From Otis tarda (taxonomy: Eukaryota > Chordata > Aves > Otidiformes > Otididae), in assembly GCA_026413225.1 (NCBI GenBank), contig CM048557.1, positions 69,492,987 through 69,556,986 of the forward strand: 64,000 nucleotides of DNA, given 5' to 3'. The position numbers and the translations under genes were made by a program. Shown here in pieces: positions 38,131 to 49,800 of this stretch (position 1 is the first letter of the stretch; the number at the start of each line of letters is the position of its first letter). The notes under the pieces are model-generated. The model made no database searches and had not been told where the DNA came from. It saw nothing but the letters and a program-made list of their open reading frames with translations.

Positions 38131-38602
38131 CATAGAATAATGGAAGGCACCCTCAAGGGTCATCTAGTCCAACCCCCCTGCAAGGAACAGGGACATCTCC
38201 AACCAGATCAGGTTGCTCAGAGCCCCAGCCAACCTGGCCTGGAGTATTTCCAGGGATGGGGCATCCACCACCTCTCTGGGCAACCTGGGCCAGTGTTCTT
38301 TTATCTCCGGTCTGAATCTACCTCCTATTTTAAAACCATTACCCCTCAGCCTGTCACACCAGTCCCTCCCCACCTTTCCTGCAGCCCCCTTTGGGCACTG
38401 GGAGCCGCTCTAAGGTCTCCCTGGAGCCTCCTCTTCCCCAGGCTGAACAGCCCCAGCTCTCTCAGCCTGGCCTCACAGCAGAGCTGCTCCAGCCCTCTCA
38501 TCATCTGCGTGGCCTCCTCTGGACCCTCTCCAACAGCTCCACGTCCTGCTGATGTTGGGGGCTCCAGAGCTGGACGCAGCGCTGCAGGTGGGGTCTCGCA
38601 CG
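38131..38602 (-). mobile_element. CR1 LINE 3' fragment, 472 bp
   Basis: Reverse-complement CR1 running from catagaataatggaagg through the 3' UTR and the coding tail to gctccagagctggacgcagc and gcaggtggggtctcgcacg. It reaches the VQLWSPQHQQD-like segment of the reverse-transcriptase C-terminal region. The coding part has internal deletions (for example ctcctattttaaaacc is shortened) and shifts frame. Confidence 0.95.
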
Positions 38603-41068
38603 TCTCTCATCATGACAGTGTTGTTCCTTCAGCATACTGGAGTAAGAGATTGGGAAATTTAGAAGTACCAATTGCAGAGGCCAGTATTTTAATAGAGAAA
38701 GTATGGAATATGCGCTTTCTGCGGTGTCAGAAAATGTGAATACCATGCTGAGCTTTAATTGCCAGTTGAAGGGTGTCAAGCAGAAGCAAGAATTCCGAGG
38801 CAGTGTGTCGCAATGACTTTCTTTTCACTTGTAGGCAGGACCCAGTTAAAAAAAAAAAAACAACCCCACCAAACAAAGAAAACCCAAACAAACAAAGAAA
38901 ACCCCACCAAACAAACTCACTCCTCTTCAGAAGTCCTGTCTGGAAGTCCCACAGCAGAGCGATGTTCTCTCAGTGCTGATACTCCAGGCAATTCCGGTTT
39001 TATTTCCAAGGCTGGAAAGCGAGACTGTTGTCCTATGTCCCATGTGTGGCACTGGTTGAAGTGGAGGTACGTATGTTTGTTCTCCCATTTCTCTTGGGAG
39101 AGGAACTTGGAAGCCCAAATCTGTAAATCGTATCAGAGCGTGTGCACGCTAGCAGGCCTACGGCGTGGAGAAGAGCAGTCCAGCTCCTTGAATTAAATTA
39201 GCTGACTTTGTGATAGGTGAAGGAACGAGCAAGAGGTAAGTCAGATAAATTCCTGCAAGAGCGCAGAGGAAATGATTCTTAATTCTTTGACTCGGCAGGG
39301 ACGCACGATCGTGACTGCAGCGGCGGTTGCGTTGGGAGCCCTTTGCTCCTGCGGAAGTGGCAGCAGACATGGTATTGCAGTGAGGTCCCCCGGTTGGCTC
39401 GGCTGAGGTGGAAAGAGGCAGAGTTAGGACAAGAAATCTGTATGCTTCAGGAAAAGGGCTTTCTTGGAGGTGTGATAATATCTGTGGTATACCAGGACAA
39501 TCCACAAAAAAAAATCCTTAAACTTAGAAAAATGCGCTGACATCACTTACTTCAGGTATAGGAGATCTTGGGATCGTATGGAACTCTTTCCAAGCTGGGC
39601 TCTCCCACCTGGGTGGATGTGGTTGTTGTCCTGGCAGGGTGAGCAGAGAAGAGACTGAAATGTCATCTCACTTGGGGTCTTCTCTTGGTCTTTAGGGTCT
39701 TTTCAGTTCATCCATGAAGAGAGCAGTGTTGCATATCAACTTTGCTCTGTACTGCTAACCAAGGAGAAATCTTAAAGGACAAATAAACACTGAGGAAGAA
39801 CAAGTTGTTTCACACTTAGAGCTAACTAGAAACCAAGTCTGTGTGTTTTCAGGAACTATTTCCTTCTGAGTTTCATAGAAAACTCAAATTAAAAGAGCTT
39901 TTTGCAAAGGGTGCTCTATGTTGGTGCTCCTGTAATTAACTGAAGGCTGAGGCAGCACCAGTTAAGAGAGGAAACCATCTGCTTTGGGGCTGCTGCCAGG
40001 CATGGAGAGCCTCACTATTCCAGTTCCTCCCAAACGTAATTATCTCTGGTCACAGTTATTTACTGGTGGAAAGTTCCACTTACACACAGGTTTGATGGAG
40101 ACCTTGCTGGAAAGCAAAGGTGAGAGAATTAAACTCCCAACAAGATCAGAACTCAGGTTCTGTAATTATTTCCTTTAATCTAAGTGAAGATAAGATCTTA
40201 ATGATTTGTGGAACTTGCAGGATTACTTAAAATGTAATTTAAAATTTTATATACACATGTATATGTGAAATAGGAGACCCATCATGATTCAGCTGGAAAA
40301 CATAGAATGTGTTTATCTGAATTTACTCATCTCCTGCTCTGCTGCAGCACCGGGAACTCACAGCATCCCAGAATTCACAGCATCCCAGCATGTCCGGGGG
40401 CTCAGCCTCTCCACTGCAGGGCGTTGGCCCTGCCTGCACGTGGGCATCATTTGGTTATTGTTTCCACGGTGTTACCCTCATGCTCTGCCTCAAGAGTGTT
40501 TCCATGTCAAACCAATTACCAAGAGTGAAGCCCCCAGTGAATTTCATGTAGTTCTGTGGCATAATGAGGAAATATAATTTTTAAAGTAATTGCAGATATG
40601 TTTGCAACTCTCAGAATTGAACTTTTCTCATACTCATATCGGCTCTTAATTCTACTAATTGCAAATGAAGTGACCGGGAATCTCAGTGGTATTGCCATGA
40701 TGAATGCGCTGCCCTATGGCAATAATTTTCATTGACGCAGAATTTTGAGTATTTTTCTGCAGGTAATGGGGGATTTGTGACGTCCTTTTCCGGCCGGAGG
40801 TTAGGTGATATTCCATCCATTAATAAATTTATTACTGGACCAGCTTTTTAAATTTTTTTGAAAGTGTAGCATTCTTTGGGGGAAGTGGAGAATGAGAAAT
40901 GTTATACGACTAGTTTTAATTAAATAAATATTCAAGGTATTGATTATATTCTTCATTTTGGGTCCCAGCTGAGACAAATGCCGAGTACCTACAACAGGAA
41001 GCCGTTGGCTGGAGGCTGCGTGATGCTGACCTGCGCGAGGGGCTCGCCCTCGTAAGGGCCACTTAAAA
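38603..41068. other. Intronic, no gene; A/C-rich repeat
   Basis: An A/C-rich repeat lies at 38848-38916. A doubled cacagcatcccag word occurs near 40359-40390. The block 40660-40980 is AT-rich and non-repetitive. No coding segment recognised. Confidence 0.5.
38848..38916 (+). repeat. A/C-rich imperfect repeat
   Basis: A run of 13 A's leads into CCCCACCAAACAAA (38864-38877), repeated exactly at 38902-38915, with caaacaaacaaag in between. It looks like a mutated A-tract microsatellite with a locally duplicated unit. Confidence 0.75.
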
Positions 41069-41722
41069 TCATAGAATCATAGAATGGTTAGAGTTGGAAG
41101 GGACCTTCAAAGGTCATCTAGTCCAACCCCCCTGCAAGAGCAGGGACATCCCTGACTAGATCAGGTTGCTCAGAGCCTCATCCAGCCTGGCCTTGAACAC
41201 TTCCAGGGATGGGGCATCCACCACCACTCTGGGCAACCTGTTCCAGTGCTCTACAACTCTCATTGTAAAAATTTTTTTTCTAATATCTAATCTAAACCTA
41301 GCTCCTTCTAATTTAAACCCATTACCCCTTGTCCTATCACAACAGGCCCTACTGAACAGTTTCTCCCCATCTTTCCTGTAGGCCCCCTTGAGGTATTGGA
41401 AGACCGCTATCAGGTCTCCCCGGAGCCTCCTCTTCTCCAGGCTGAACAGCCCCAACTCTCTCAGCCTGTCCTCATAGGAGAGGTGCTCCAGCCCTCTGAT
41501 CATCTTGGTGGCCCTCCTCTGGACCCTTTCCAACTGGTCCATGTCCTTCTTGTGTTGGGGGCTCCAGAACTGGACGCAGTACTCCAGGTGGGGTCTCACC
41601 AGGGCAGAGTAGAGGGGCAGAATCACCTCCCTCGACCTGCCGGCCACGCTCCTCTTGATGCAGCCCAGGATGCGGTTGGCCTTCTGGGCCACAAGGGCGC
41701 ATTGCCCGCTCATGTTGAGCCT
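41069..41722 (-). mobile_element. CR1 LINE, longest copy, open ORF2 C-terminus
   Basis: This 5'-truncated CR1 of about 654 bp keeps an uninterrupted minus-strand frame of about 187 codons, from [20 protein letters not shown] through [55 protein letters not shown] and VVEHWNRLP to [11 protein letters not shown], with a TAG at 41156-41158. This is the C-terminal part of the CR1 reverse-transcriptase protein. An 87-bp 3' UTR ends with catagaatcatagaatgg (two octamers). The upstream ATG at 41756-41758 lies in host flanking DNA. It lacks the endonuclease and catalytic RT motifs, so it cannot move on its own. Confidence 0.97.
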
Positions 41723-42756
41723 TGCCCGCTGTGATGTTTCTCGTTCAATCCATGGCATGCAAAATGCTACAGAGCAAGCACAGGTGGTCTTGTGGAAATT
41801 TTTGAAATTATTACATTTGGTTAAAACTCTTCAAAGTTTTTTTAAATAGCTTTATGGCTATACGTTGCTTTCAGTAGCCTTAGTATGTAAGTGATAGCAG
41901 GAGGAAGTTAGTAGTTTAAAAGATTCCCATGTATCAATAATAAATATTTCCTACCTACTTCACTTTCTGCACATGGTAGCTTCTATCGTGCACTCTCCTC
42001 TTCTCAGCTGACCTTACCCACAAGGTGAGCAAGAGAAGGATGAAGTCAACTTTTTTTTCCTCTTTGGTTGGACTGATTTTTGCCACGCTGTTTGATATTC
42101 ACCTGGATCTCTGTGACTTAAACCCCGTTTCCGGAGCTCAGGAAGCCACCTTGATTGATAGCGCTGACATCAGAAGGCACCGAGCTAATTAAATCATACT
42201 GCCGCTTCCCAACACTACTGTCACAGGCTGACCTAATTTTGCCACTACAAACTTATCAGTGGAGTATCTGTTGAGTTAGGGGAATCATAATGCTGTTTCT
42301 AGGAACAGATTTTTTTTTTTTTCACCCCTTGCAACTCCTTACATTGCTGTTTATTGTTCCTCCTGCTGAGCAAGTATTAAAAACTTATCACCTATGGCAT
42401 ATGGCCTCTGTCGGTATCTGTGTCTGGAATGGTAGGTGTGCTCCAGTTCAGAGAGGGTTGGGGAAAAAGCCATGATAACTCTTCAGAAAGGAATATTGAT
42501 TGAGATCCTTGCCTTTTTTTAAGGACTTTTTTCTTATTTAAAGTGATTTTGAGCAATGAAGTGGTCACTTGTATCTCACGTCAATTGCAGTGAGCTGCTG
42601 CAGGCCGTCTGAAGCTGACAGAGACCCCGTTTTGGGTTGGCGAAGCATAAGAGCAAACTCTTGTGAAGATTTTGTGTGATTTCTTTGTTACCTTGGTCTG
42701 ATGTGTGTAGATCTGGGATGAATGAATACGTACCAAAAGATGGAGGTGGCTGGAGA
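41723..42756. other. Intronic, no gene recognised
   Basis: AT-rich DNA with a T run at 42310-42321. No coding or mobile-element signal seen. Confidence 0.5.
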
Positions 42757-42926
42757 CACTGTCCCAGGTTGCCCAGAGAGGTGGTGGATACCCCATCCCT
42801 GGAAACGTTCCAGGCCAGGTTGGCCGGGGCTCTGAGCAACCTGATCTGGTTGGAGATGTCCCTGCTCCTGGCAGGAGGGCTGGACTGGGTGGGCCTTCCC
42901 ACTCAAACCATTCTGTGATTCTGTGT
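42757..42926 (+). mobile_element. CR1 LINE 3' fragment
   Basis: Sense copy starting at actgtcccaggttgcccaga, with the TPSLETFQARLAGALSNLI tail, cctgctcctggcaggagggc and ccattctgtgattctgtg. A short deletion in the 3' UTR (gtgggccttcccactcaaacc) removes the usual gaaggtccc. Confidence 0.94.
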
Positions 42927-44415
42927 GGAAAAGGAGGAGGAGAAAGGCTTCACCTTCCAGTCACTGGAAGACTGAGAAGCTGAGGATGCTTTTTGTGGTA
43001 ATTCAACCCTCTTGTGAAAAAAAAGGCATTTACCTTTTGATCTGTTTTTAATTTGCTGATGTCCTAGTCACACGTAAACAAATATCTCGTGCCCTAGAAA
43101 CTTTTCAGATTAACTTTGAGATCATGAATACTTTTTAGATTTTGTGCGTTGTCTGTTTTGAGCAGTTAGGAAACAGCGCAATCACAATCACATAAACCAA
43201 GACCCTTTTTTTTAATAAGAGCTGAGATAATTTATTAGTAAGATTACAAACAGTTGAGCTTTTTTAGAAAAATATCAATTATTAAGTGTTGCTATTGAGG
43301 TCAAGAGCGTTACCAGCATGTTACACAGAGGCAGACTGGAGCGCTCCAGTTGTCCAAGGTCTCTTATTCCCACCGCAGCTACATGAATGTACTACAAGTC
43401 ATGACACGTCTCCTTTCCGAGTACCACGCTGACTCTTGCTTGTTTATTTGCTTTTTTTTGGATGAGGAGCTTGATTAGAAAAAAAAAAACCAAACAAAAA
43501 TAACCAAAAAAAAAAAAAGAGAACCTGTTTCCTCCTTACTCCTGCACTGCTTTAGAAAATAAATTTTCTTCTACGTGTTTCCATTTGAAGGTAGCTCTCA
43601 TTCATCACAGCATCTGGTTTCTCCTTTGTCTTTTTTTTTTTTTTGTTTAGATACCTGCATACATATTCAACTCTGAACATTTCCAACTTTGCCTTTACGG
43701 AAATTTTTATGCTTTTTTTTTTTTTTTTATACTGTCTGGGGAACTTGTTGCAAGTTGAAACCAAATTGCTTGCATAGGCGTGTATGGGTGTGCAAGAGAC
43801 AGGGAAGAGAAATAAATTGGAATTGCTGGAAAAGAGCAGCCAATAAGGGGGAACCTGTCTAACGTCAATGTATAACGAGATGGTGAAAGGTCAGGCTGGC
43901 ACCGTTTTTCATCTAAAAGAAGAAATCTCATGGCACCGCACAAGCTCTTTGCAGCAGAAGCGAGGCAAGGGAGTCCTTGGTTTTGTGGTTATGGCTTTTC
44001 CTTCTGACTCAACGCTCGGCTTTCCGTGCGTCGTGTGTGCGTTGCCGGGACCAGCACCGTGATGGATCCTCTCATGTGATATTTACTGTGTGTAATCACA
44101 AGACAAATTCTTCTAAATGCCACAAACACAATAAATGCCAGGTATATATTACTTCAATATCTCGCCCGGTGTTAAATCCTTGGAGGTGTATTTCAGAAGT
44201 AGCTGTAATGAATATTCCTGCAGTAGAGACGGAGGTGACATTTCATAATCATGCAATGTCTTCTGAGCCATAAGACTTTAAAACTTAGATATTTTTTTAT
44301 TTTCCTTTATTTGTTTGATAATAATACAGGGGGTATTTTTTTTTTCTGCTTTGCCTTCCCAACCCAAATAGGTAGGGAGCAGTGGCACAGAGACTGAAAT
44401 GAAGGACATCTCAAA

Positions 44416-44476
44416 TGTAATTTGAAGTAATATGAATATAATATGAATCAAAATGTAATATTAATGTAATATGGAT
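44416..44476 (+). repeat. TAATATGAAT-like imperfect minisatellite
   Basis: Related 9-11-bp words follow one another: gtaatttgaa, gtaatatgaa, tataatatgaat, gtaatattaat, gtaatatgga. About five degenerate copies. Confidence 0.7.
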
Positions 44477-46476
44477 TTAAAAGGCAGCAGGATGTTGGCA
44501 TAACGTTGCTGACTCTTCTAATTTTATCAGAAGTCTCCTGATCTGTGCTGAACTGTGTTTTACCTTGCTGCTCCACGGCTCTGCTTTAGCATTCCAGTAT
44601 TTTATTATTTGTGTTGTGGGAGATCGCAAAAGCCCAGTCCTGGCCCAGAGCCCTGTTGTGCAGTGGCTGGACAAGGAGGATGCTGCATGTCCCAGGACAT
44701 GGAAAATCTGGACATGTGTGGAGGGGGAGCAGCTCTCCTTGTGCGGGGGACTGACTCCCAAACAAGGACATCTCTGCCCTTGTAGGGAGGGATGGTGGTC
44801 TCCATGGAAGAGCAGCCTGGATCGTGGTACGAAGGGATGGAAGGGCTGATGCAGTAAACAGCATCTTTCGTCTTGCAAGGTGCCGGCTGCGTAATTGCAC
44901 GGGGAGGGCGCTGGGGCTACGGAATAATTCTCCTGAGGAGTGGGGAAGGAAAACCTGAGGCAAACCTGTGTCTCTGCTGATCTGATGGTCTTCCAGACCC
45001 GTGTCGCCTTGTACTGTTGGACTTGTGCACCAGTAGTGCAGGAAACATCCTGTCCAGTCCCTGCACGAGCTCTCCCGCCTGCACCGGTGCCCTGCAGAGA
45101 GGCTCTGCTGAGGGCAGATTTCTTAAACGCTTGCTGGAGAGGTTAACCTAGGCCAAGCACATTGAAAAATGATCTAAATATAGTAGACCGAGATGAGCGG
45201 GGCGTTGTATGGTAGCTGGGAATGTCAGGCTTAGTCATTACAGCCTGAAATAATTATTCTTTCCCTGTTCATTTGGTTAACCTGACACTGTCCTGTTCAG
45301 GGTCTTTTGCTTGAATCTCATTTTCTTCAGCCTCTGGAGAGCGAGGGTCAGAAATTTGAATTATTAGCAGGTTGTGTCAAGTCTAGGCATTGTGCAGCAG
45401 TCGATAACCAAACGGGCCGTGTCAACTGGGAGCCGTGTGCGGCTGGACCAGTAACGACATGTTTGATGGGAGGGTTCTGCAGGGAGCCAGAGCGATGCAC
45501 CCCGGCAATCCCACGTGCATTGGATGTGGGTGTTCACTGAGGACTTCCAAATTGGTCTAAGAACCGGTAGGTTAGTGTGAGAGGGAGGTGATGTGTGGCA
45601 CAGAGCCCTGAAAAAGCAGCTGCAGTCTTGGGGAAGGTTGGTTGCTGCTGTTGGGGGGACATGGGGAGAGCGCCTGGATGTTATCCCAGCAGCACGGGGC
45701 TCTTGTCCCTGGGAAACGGAGCCAGGAGCTTGACAGCTTCACGTCCTGTTGGGCTCAGCTCCGATTGTTCTGCTTGGTGGTTGTGATTTAAGGCTTTGGT
45801 TAGAACTTTAAGGCACATCCCCTTGTACCGAACAGGAGCAGCGTTGTGTTGAGCAGAGAGAGTGAAATATTGAGTCTTTCAAACTCATCACAATTGGATT
45901 TTATCTCTACTACTACTTAGTTTTCTTTATTTGCCGGTAGGACTGTAACTCAACTTTCTTATCCTGTTGATCCACTCTGAGAATTTTAATAGTTGTGAAT
46001 AGTTGTTCAGAAATAAAGAAAATTGTAGAGTCAGGGACACACTTCGGAGACTTGCCGAAGCAGAGCTGTAATTCGTACGTGTGGTATTAGCCAACAACAC
46101 TGCATTTTTTTCTTCAGGTACGACACGTAAAGCAGTGTAAGTTCCTGTAGTTCAGGTTGCACATGCAAGAAAATTAAAGTCAGAGTTCCACTTGAACTCA
46201 ACCTCTCGTCCAAATTCCGATCCCTCTGGCAGCAACAGGATTTTGGTATGGAAAGGAAAGGAAGCGGCCCTATTTCTCCTGCTTATTTTTAATGGCTTAA
46301 TGAAGGCTTCTCATTTGCATAACGAGCATGATAATACATTTAGGAAGATATATAATAAGAAAGAACAATACTGCAGAGTTCATTTGGAAATGGAAACAAA
46401 AATAACTGGGATGCAAATGAGTTTGCAAAGGTTTCTTTCAGGAGATTGCTAGGTATTAATAAAAAATAATAATATA

Positions 46477-46496
46477 TATTTTTATATATAAAAATA
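46477..46496. repeat. Perfect 20-bp AT palindrome
   Basis: TATTTTTATATATAAAAATA equals its own reverse complement over all 20 bases. It sits in AT-only sequence (46461-46498), 193 bp before the MDGA2 exon. Confidence 0.85.
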
Positions 46497-46655
46497 AATC
46501 CTAGCGCTGAATATGTGTATGCTTCGTAAGCAAAGGGATGTTCTCCGTGGTGAAAATACTCAGCTCCAGTCCCAGTCCTCCCAGCAAGGGCTGTGCAGTG
46601 ATCCTGTGCTGCTGCAATGGGAATGGGTCTGGGCAACACCGGGGTTCAGGCGACG

Positions 46656-46691
46656 GCGCTCACCTGGTTTCTCTCCCTGGGTCTTGCAGCC
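46656..46691 (+). other. MDGA2: Splice acceptor of the MDGA2 exon
   Basis: A pyrimidine-rich stretch (ggtttctctccctgggtctt) runs into TTGCAG ending at 46689. A branch-point candidate, CTCAC, has its A at 46662, 27 nt before the junction, a normal distance. The exon opens with eight C's that encode the end of Ala and two prolines. The junction is set by both the AG and the onset of the conserved APPTVRIV protein motif. Confidence 0.82.
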
Positions 46692-46829
46692 CCCCCCACC
46701 GTGCGGATCGTGCATTCGGGCCTGGCCTGCAACATTGAGGAGGAACGCTACTCCGAGAGGGTCTACACCATCCGCGAAGGCGAGACGCTGGAGCTGACCT
46801 GCCTGGTCACCGGCCATCCTCGGCCACAG
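46690..46829 (+). CDS. MDGA2: MDGA2 internal exon (start of Ig-like domain 1)
   Basis: This exon encodes 46 full codons plus the last two bases of a codon split with the previous exon. It reads (A)PPTVRIVHSGLAC, then SERVYTIREGETLEL and TCLVTGHPRPQ. The Cys in LTCLV fits the B-strand cysteine of Ig domain 1; its F-strand partner would lie in the next exon. MDGA proteins are GPI-anchored neuronal surface proteins with six Ig domains, a fibronectin-like domain and a MAM domain. They bind neuroligins in cis through the N-terminal Ig domains and block neurexin binding (family knowledge). The exon has about 12 CpGs in 140 bp, far above its flanks. It begins after one base of a codon and ends on a codon boundary, so it is not a multiple of three. 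MDGA1 is the alternative; as I recall, it differs in the segment before SERVYTIREG. The open frame extends upstream to an ATG at 46617, but the splice site shows this is not the start. The signal-peptide exon and the next Ig1 exon (expected to begin near RWTKTAG) were not found here. Confidence 0.88.
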
Positions 46830-46835
46830 GTGAGC
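46827..46835 (+). other. MDGA2: Splice donor of the MDGA2 exon
   Basis: The sequence CAG|GTGAGC is a near-consensus vertebrate 5' splice site, with the GT at 46830-46831. It follows the Gln codon of the GHPRPQ motif, where known MDGA proteins continue with (V/I)RWTKT. Reading on past the GT leaves the family sequence at once (VSPRRARC), which supports this boundary. The intron therefore starts in phase 0. Confidence 0.86.
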
Positions 46836-49800
46836 CCCCGCCGTGCCCGGTGCCTCTCCTCTGCTCTGTCTTTTCTCTGAGCTTGGGCAAGTTGGTTTCA
46901 TCTTCTGCTAAGGACTAGACTGGTCCAGGGCAGTAGAGATCAATGCAACAAGATCTGAGTTGGGGGATTTATTCAGGTTGTTGGTTTGATATTGGGGTGT
47001 TGCAGAAGAGATTTCAGAAAAGTTTGACTTTTTTTGAATGATTGACTAGGAACATGGTATCAAAACCAGCAAGTCTGTGTTGTGCTGTAAGACGGGGCCC
47101 TGATGGGAGAGTTTGAGGTCCGTAGAAGCTGGAAGAAGGAAAGGAAAAACAAATACGAGGACAGTGACGACTGAACGTAGACAGGATGCACCAGAGTCAA
47201 CAGCTGGAGTGGGGACACACGAAAGCTTGGGGTGCTTCTGGGTCTTGGATGTAATTAGCTGAGATGACCACGTTTCCCAGTGCGCGTAGTTGTATGAGAT
47301 TTTGAACGCTAGAATACCTTGCGAGGATTTTCTTCACAAGGCGGTGAATTAAACACCCCCCTCTTGCAGTTGCATGGGACGGGGGGAGCTGGGGAGAGGG
47401 GCTTCGCTGGAGCCCTCGGGTCTGCGGATAAGGGTTGTTCCTCCAGGAAGGAGACACGTGTGGATTCTCTGCCGTTTCTTCTGTAGCTGCTCCCGGTTTA
47501 GTGAGAAGAGTTAAAAACACAGAAGTTGAAGCGTAGCCTGTGCTGGTTCCAGGGAAGGCGCAGGTCAGGCTGTGCCTTACAAGACTCTGCTTTAGCTGCA
47601 CACAGTTGCACTCTCTCACCTGCAGTCACGCAATAAAGCCACGTTATAAACCAAGCCATTTTTCTTCTAAATCAAGTGATATTTGTCTAGTTTCTGCCAG
47701 TTGAAGGAGAAAAAAGGTCTAAAAAAAAAAAAAAAAATAGGCCAAGTGTCCAGATGTTTTGATAATCCCCCAAATGAGAACTGTGCTGTTTTAAAATCAG
47801 TGCTACTGTCATGAAGTTTAATATTTGGTGCCTCACGAGGTATGAGAAGTATTTATCGTCTTGCTGTTGTATTTTCTTCCATTGCTGGTTGTCCTCCTCG
47901 TGCCAACGTTGCCCGTGCCATGGGAGATTGGGGCCTTATTGAATGTTGTTGGGAAGACGCAGGGAAGATGCTGGTGGCTCCTTATTGGAAGAGCCAAGCG
48001 AGAGCCCCTGGATCGATACAGACCTTGTTCACAAAAGTTGATGATAATGTTTTAATGTAGCGCTGGCTGAAGTGGGAAAGGAGGACCTCCCACCTTGAGG
48101 AGGTCCCCCTGCTTTTTAGGGGAGATCTGCTGTGGCATAAGGTGCTGTTCCACATGGATAAGGTGGGATCGGCCCCAGGCTGGCTGCCTTCTCCAGCTGC
48201 ATCTCTGAGAGTCCATGTCTCCAAGTGCCCGTTGGCAATGTTGGATTCATTCTGCCATCCCAGCCTTTTCTTCTCCAGGCTTCTTTAAGAACTTTTTCGG
48301 ATCCAAAGCAGCTGGCTCTGGATGCAGCAGTTTTTTGGCACGTCCTCTGTTTGGGTGGAGGTGAGAAGCACATTCTTGTGCAGAGAAGAGCAGGATAAAG
48401 ATAGACTGATACTCCCAGTGTGCTTCCTTGGGGAATGTTCCTTTCTCAAACCACCTCCTCCGTCTGCTCTGGCAATGCTGACTGGCGGTCTGAGAGGTTT
48501 GGTGCAGCTGGAATCAAAGATCCCTCTCAGACCCGGAGGCTCAAAGCAGCTTCAAGGTGAGCTGGGCGCTTCTCCATCAGGAAACGCTGTGGACCAGCCA
48601 GGAAAGGTGCCATCTCCAACAGTAACAAAGCTATGGTGCTGCTGAGTCAGAAAATAGGCTGTTCAACCAAAATGTCTTCTCAGGACAGCAACCACGCGGT
48701 GGCTTTTTCATAAAAATCTCTATTTTCTCATCTGGGATTCAGGGTGGAAATTTGATTTCTCTTCATTTCACTTGTTTATAGATTTTCTTTGTCAGCCAGA
48801 ACCTCGGTCTGCTCTCTCTCGTGCTACAGCTCTCTGAGACTCGCAATATTTTTTTGCAGATGAATTGCCTGTGAGCAGGGGGGTAGTTTTGGTAGTCTCA
48901 GATGGGTGATTCCGCAGTGAAATGCGGGAGGCTTGGCAGGGCTGTGTTGGAACGTTAGCCTTTTTATCACCTTCCGATTAAATTTCCATTCAATTTTAGT
49001 GCTCAGGAAGTTAAAAAAAAAAAAAGAGACTCTAAGACACAATAACTTTTTGCATTGATGTATTTAAATTTCAGCGTACAACTCTACGGGAGCCGCAGCC
49101 CCTCGGGCTCATTGCCTGTGAAATTTGGCTTCTCTTGAACAAGGCTGTCCTGGATCTCACCAGCTTTTGTGTTGCTTTTGTCAATGGGACCACTGGGAGA
49201 AGCAGCAAGCAGGGTCGGGCAGGAGCCGAGGGCGGATGTAAAATCGGCACGCTGGTTTTCCGCCTGTTGGAGAACTGCTCTTACCTGCCAAGAGTTACTC
49301 TTGGGCATTTCAAATACAGATAGTATAGGATTTTTATTTATTTTGCTTGGTGGATACGTTCTGCTTTATAGGCGTGGTGCTTTAGTGGGAGGTTTGCGGG
49401 GTGTTTCTGTTGTGGGCAAGAGGCTGGAGGGCGTGATACAGCGTTTATTTTTGAGCCTGCCTTTTCATATGTGCAGAATTTATATAAGAAACTTGACAAT
49501 ATATTGCTGGATTCTCACGTTCAGACAGCCTTCAGTATGAGACAGGTTGAGGGGACGTATCTGACAGGATGCTTCCTATTCTCCTTGTGGATGGAAGTGG
49601 TGGAAATACTTTTTTTTTTTTCTTCTTCCATCCACATTTTGTGGTTAATTTTCAGTACTTCAATTTTTTTTACCAATTTTGCACAGAAGGTTATCGTATT
49701 TGCTTTGCAAATAGTATGGAAATTATTTTCAAAATGATATTTTATCAGACCCTGGGAAGTGAGTATACAAAATGTGTAATTATGTATCTGTTTGAAGAAT

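Larger units (their letters stand above)
1..46689 (+). other. MDGA2: MDGA2 intron upstream of the Ig1 exon (partial)
   Basis: No other coding exon could be recognised before 46690, so this stretch is read as the 3' part of the preceding intron. Its length agrees with the very large introns of MDGA genes in vertebrates (family knowledge). It must end in phase 1, since the next exon supplies bases two and three of a codon. A short signal-peptide exon could escape detection by eye, and the far left could lie before the gene's first exon. Confidence 0.65.
42927..46689. other. Intronic, repeat-poor flank before the exon
   Basis: No transposon in 3.8 kb. A runs at 43480-43520, T runs at 43628-43645 and 43712-43729, a TAATATGAAT-type minisatellite at 44416-44476 and an AT palindrome at 46477-46496. 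GC-richer DNA at 44540-45150 has long overlapping open frames on both strands, none recognisable. Confidence 0.5.

Noticed and set aside
46617-46689. ATG-initiated upstream extension of the MDGA2 exon frame
   Set aside because: It is separated from the conserved protein by a good splice acceptor, and the 24 residues do not resemble an MDGA signal peptide.
47641-47740. caataaagcc upstream of a 17-A run, suggesting a processed pseudogene
   Set aside because: No coding remnant is recognisable before it and no flanking duplication is evident. A runs are common across the window.
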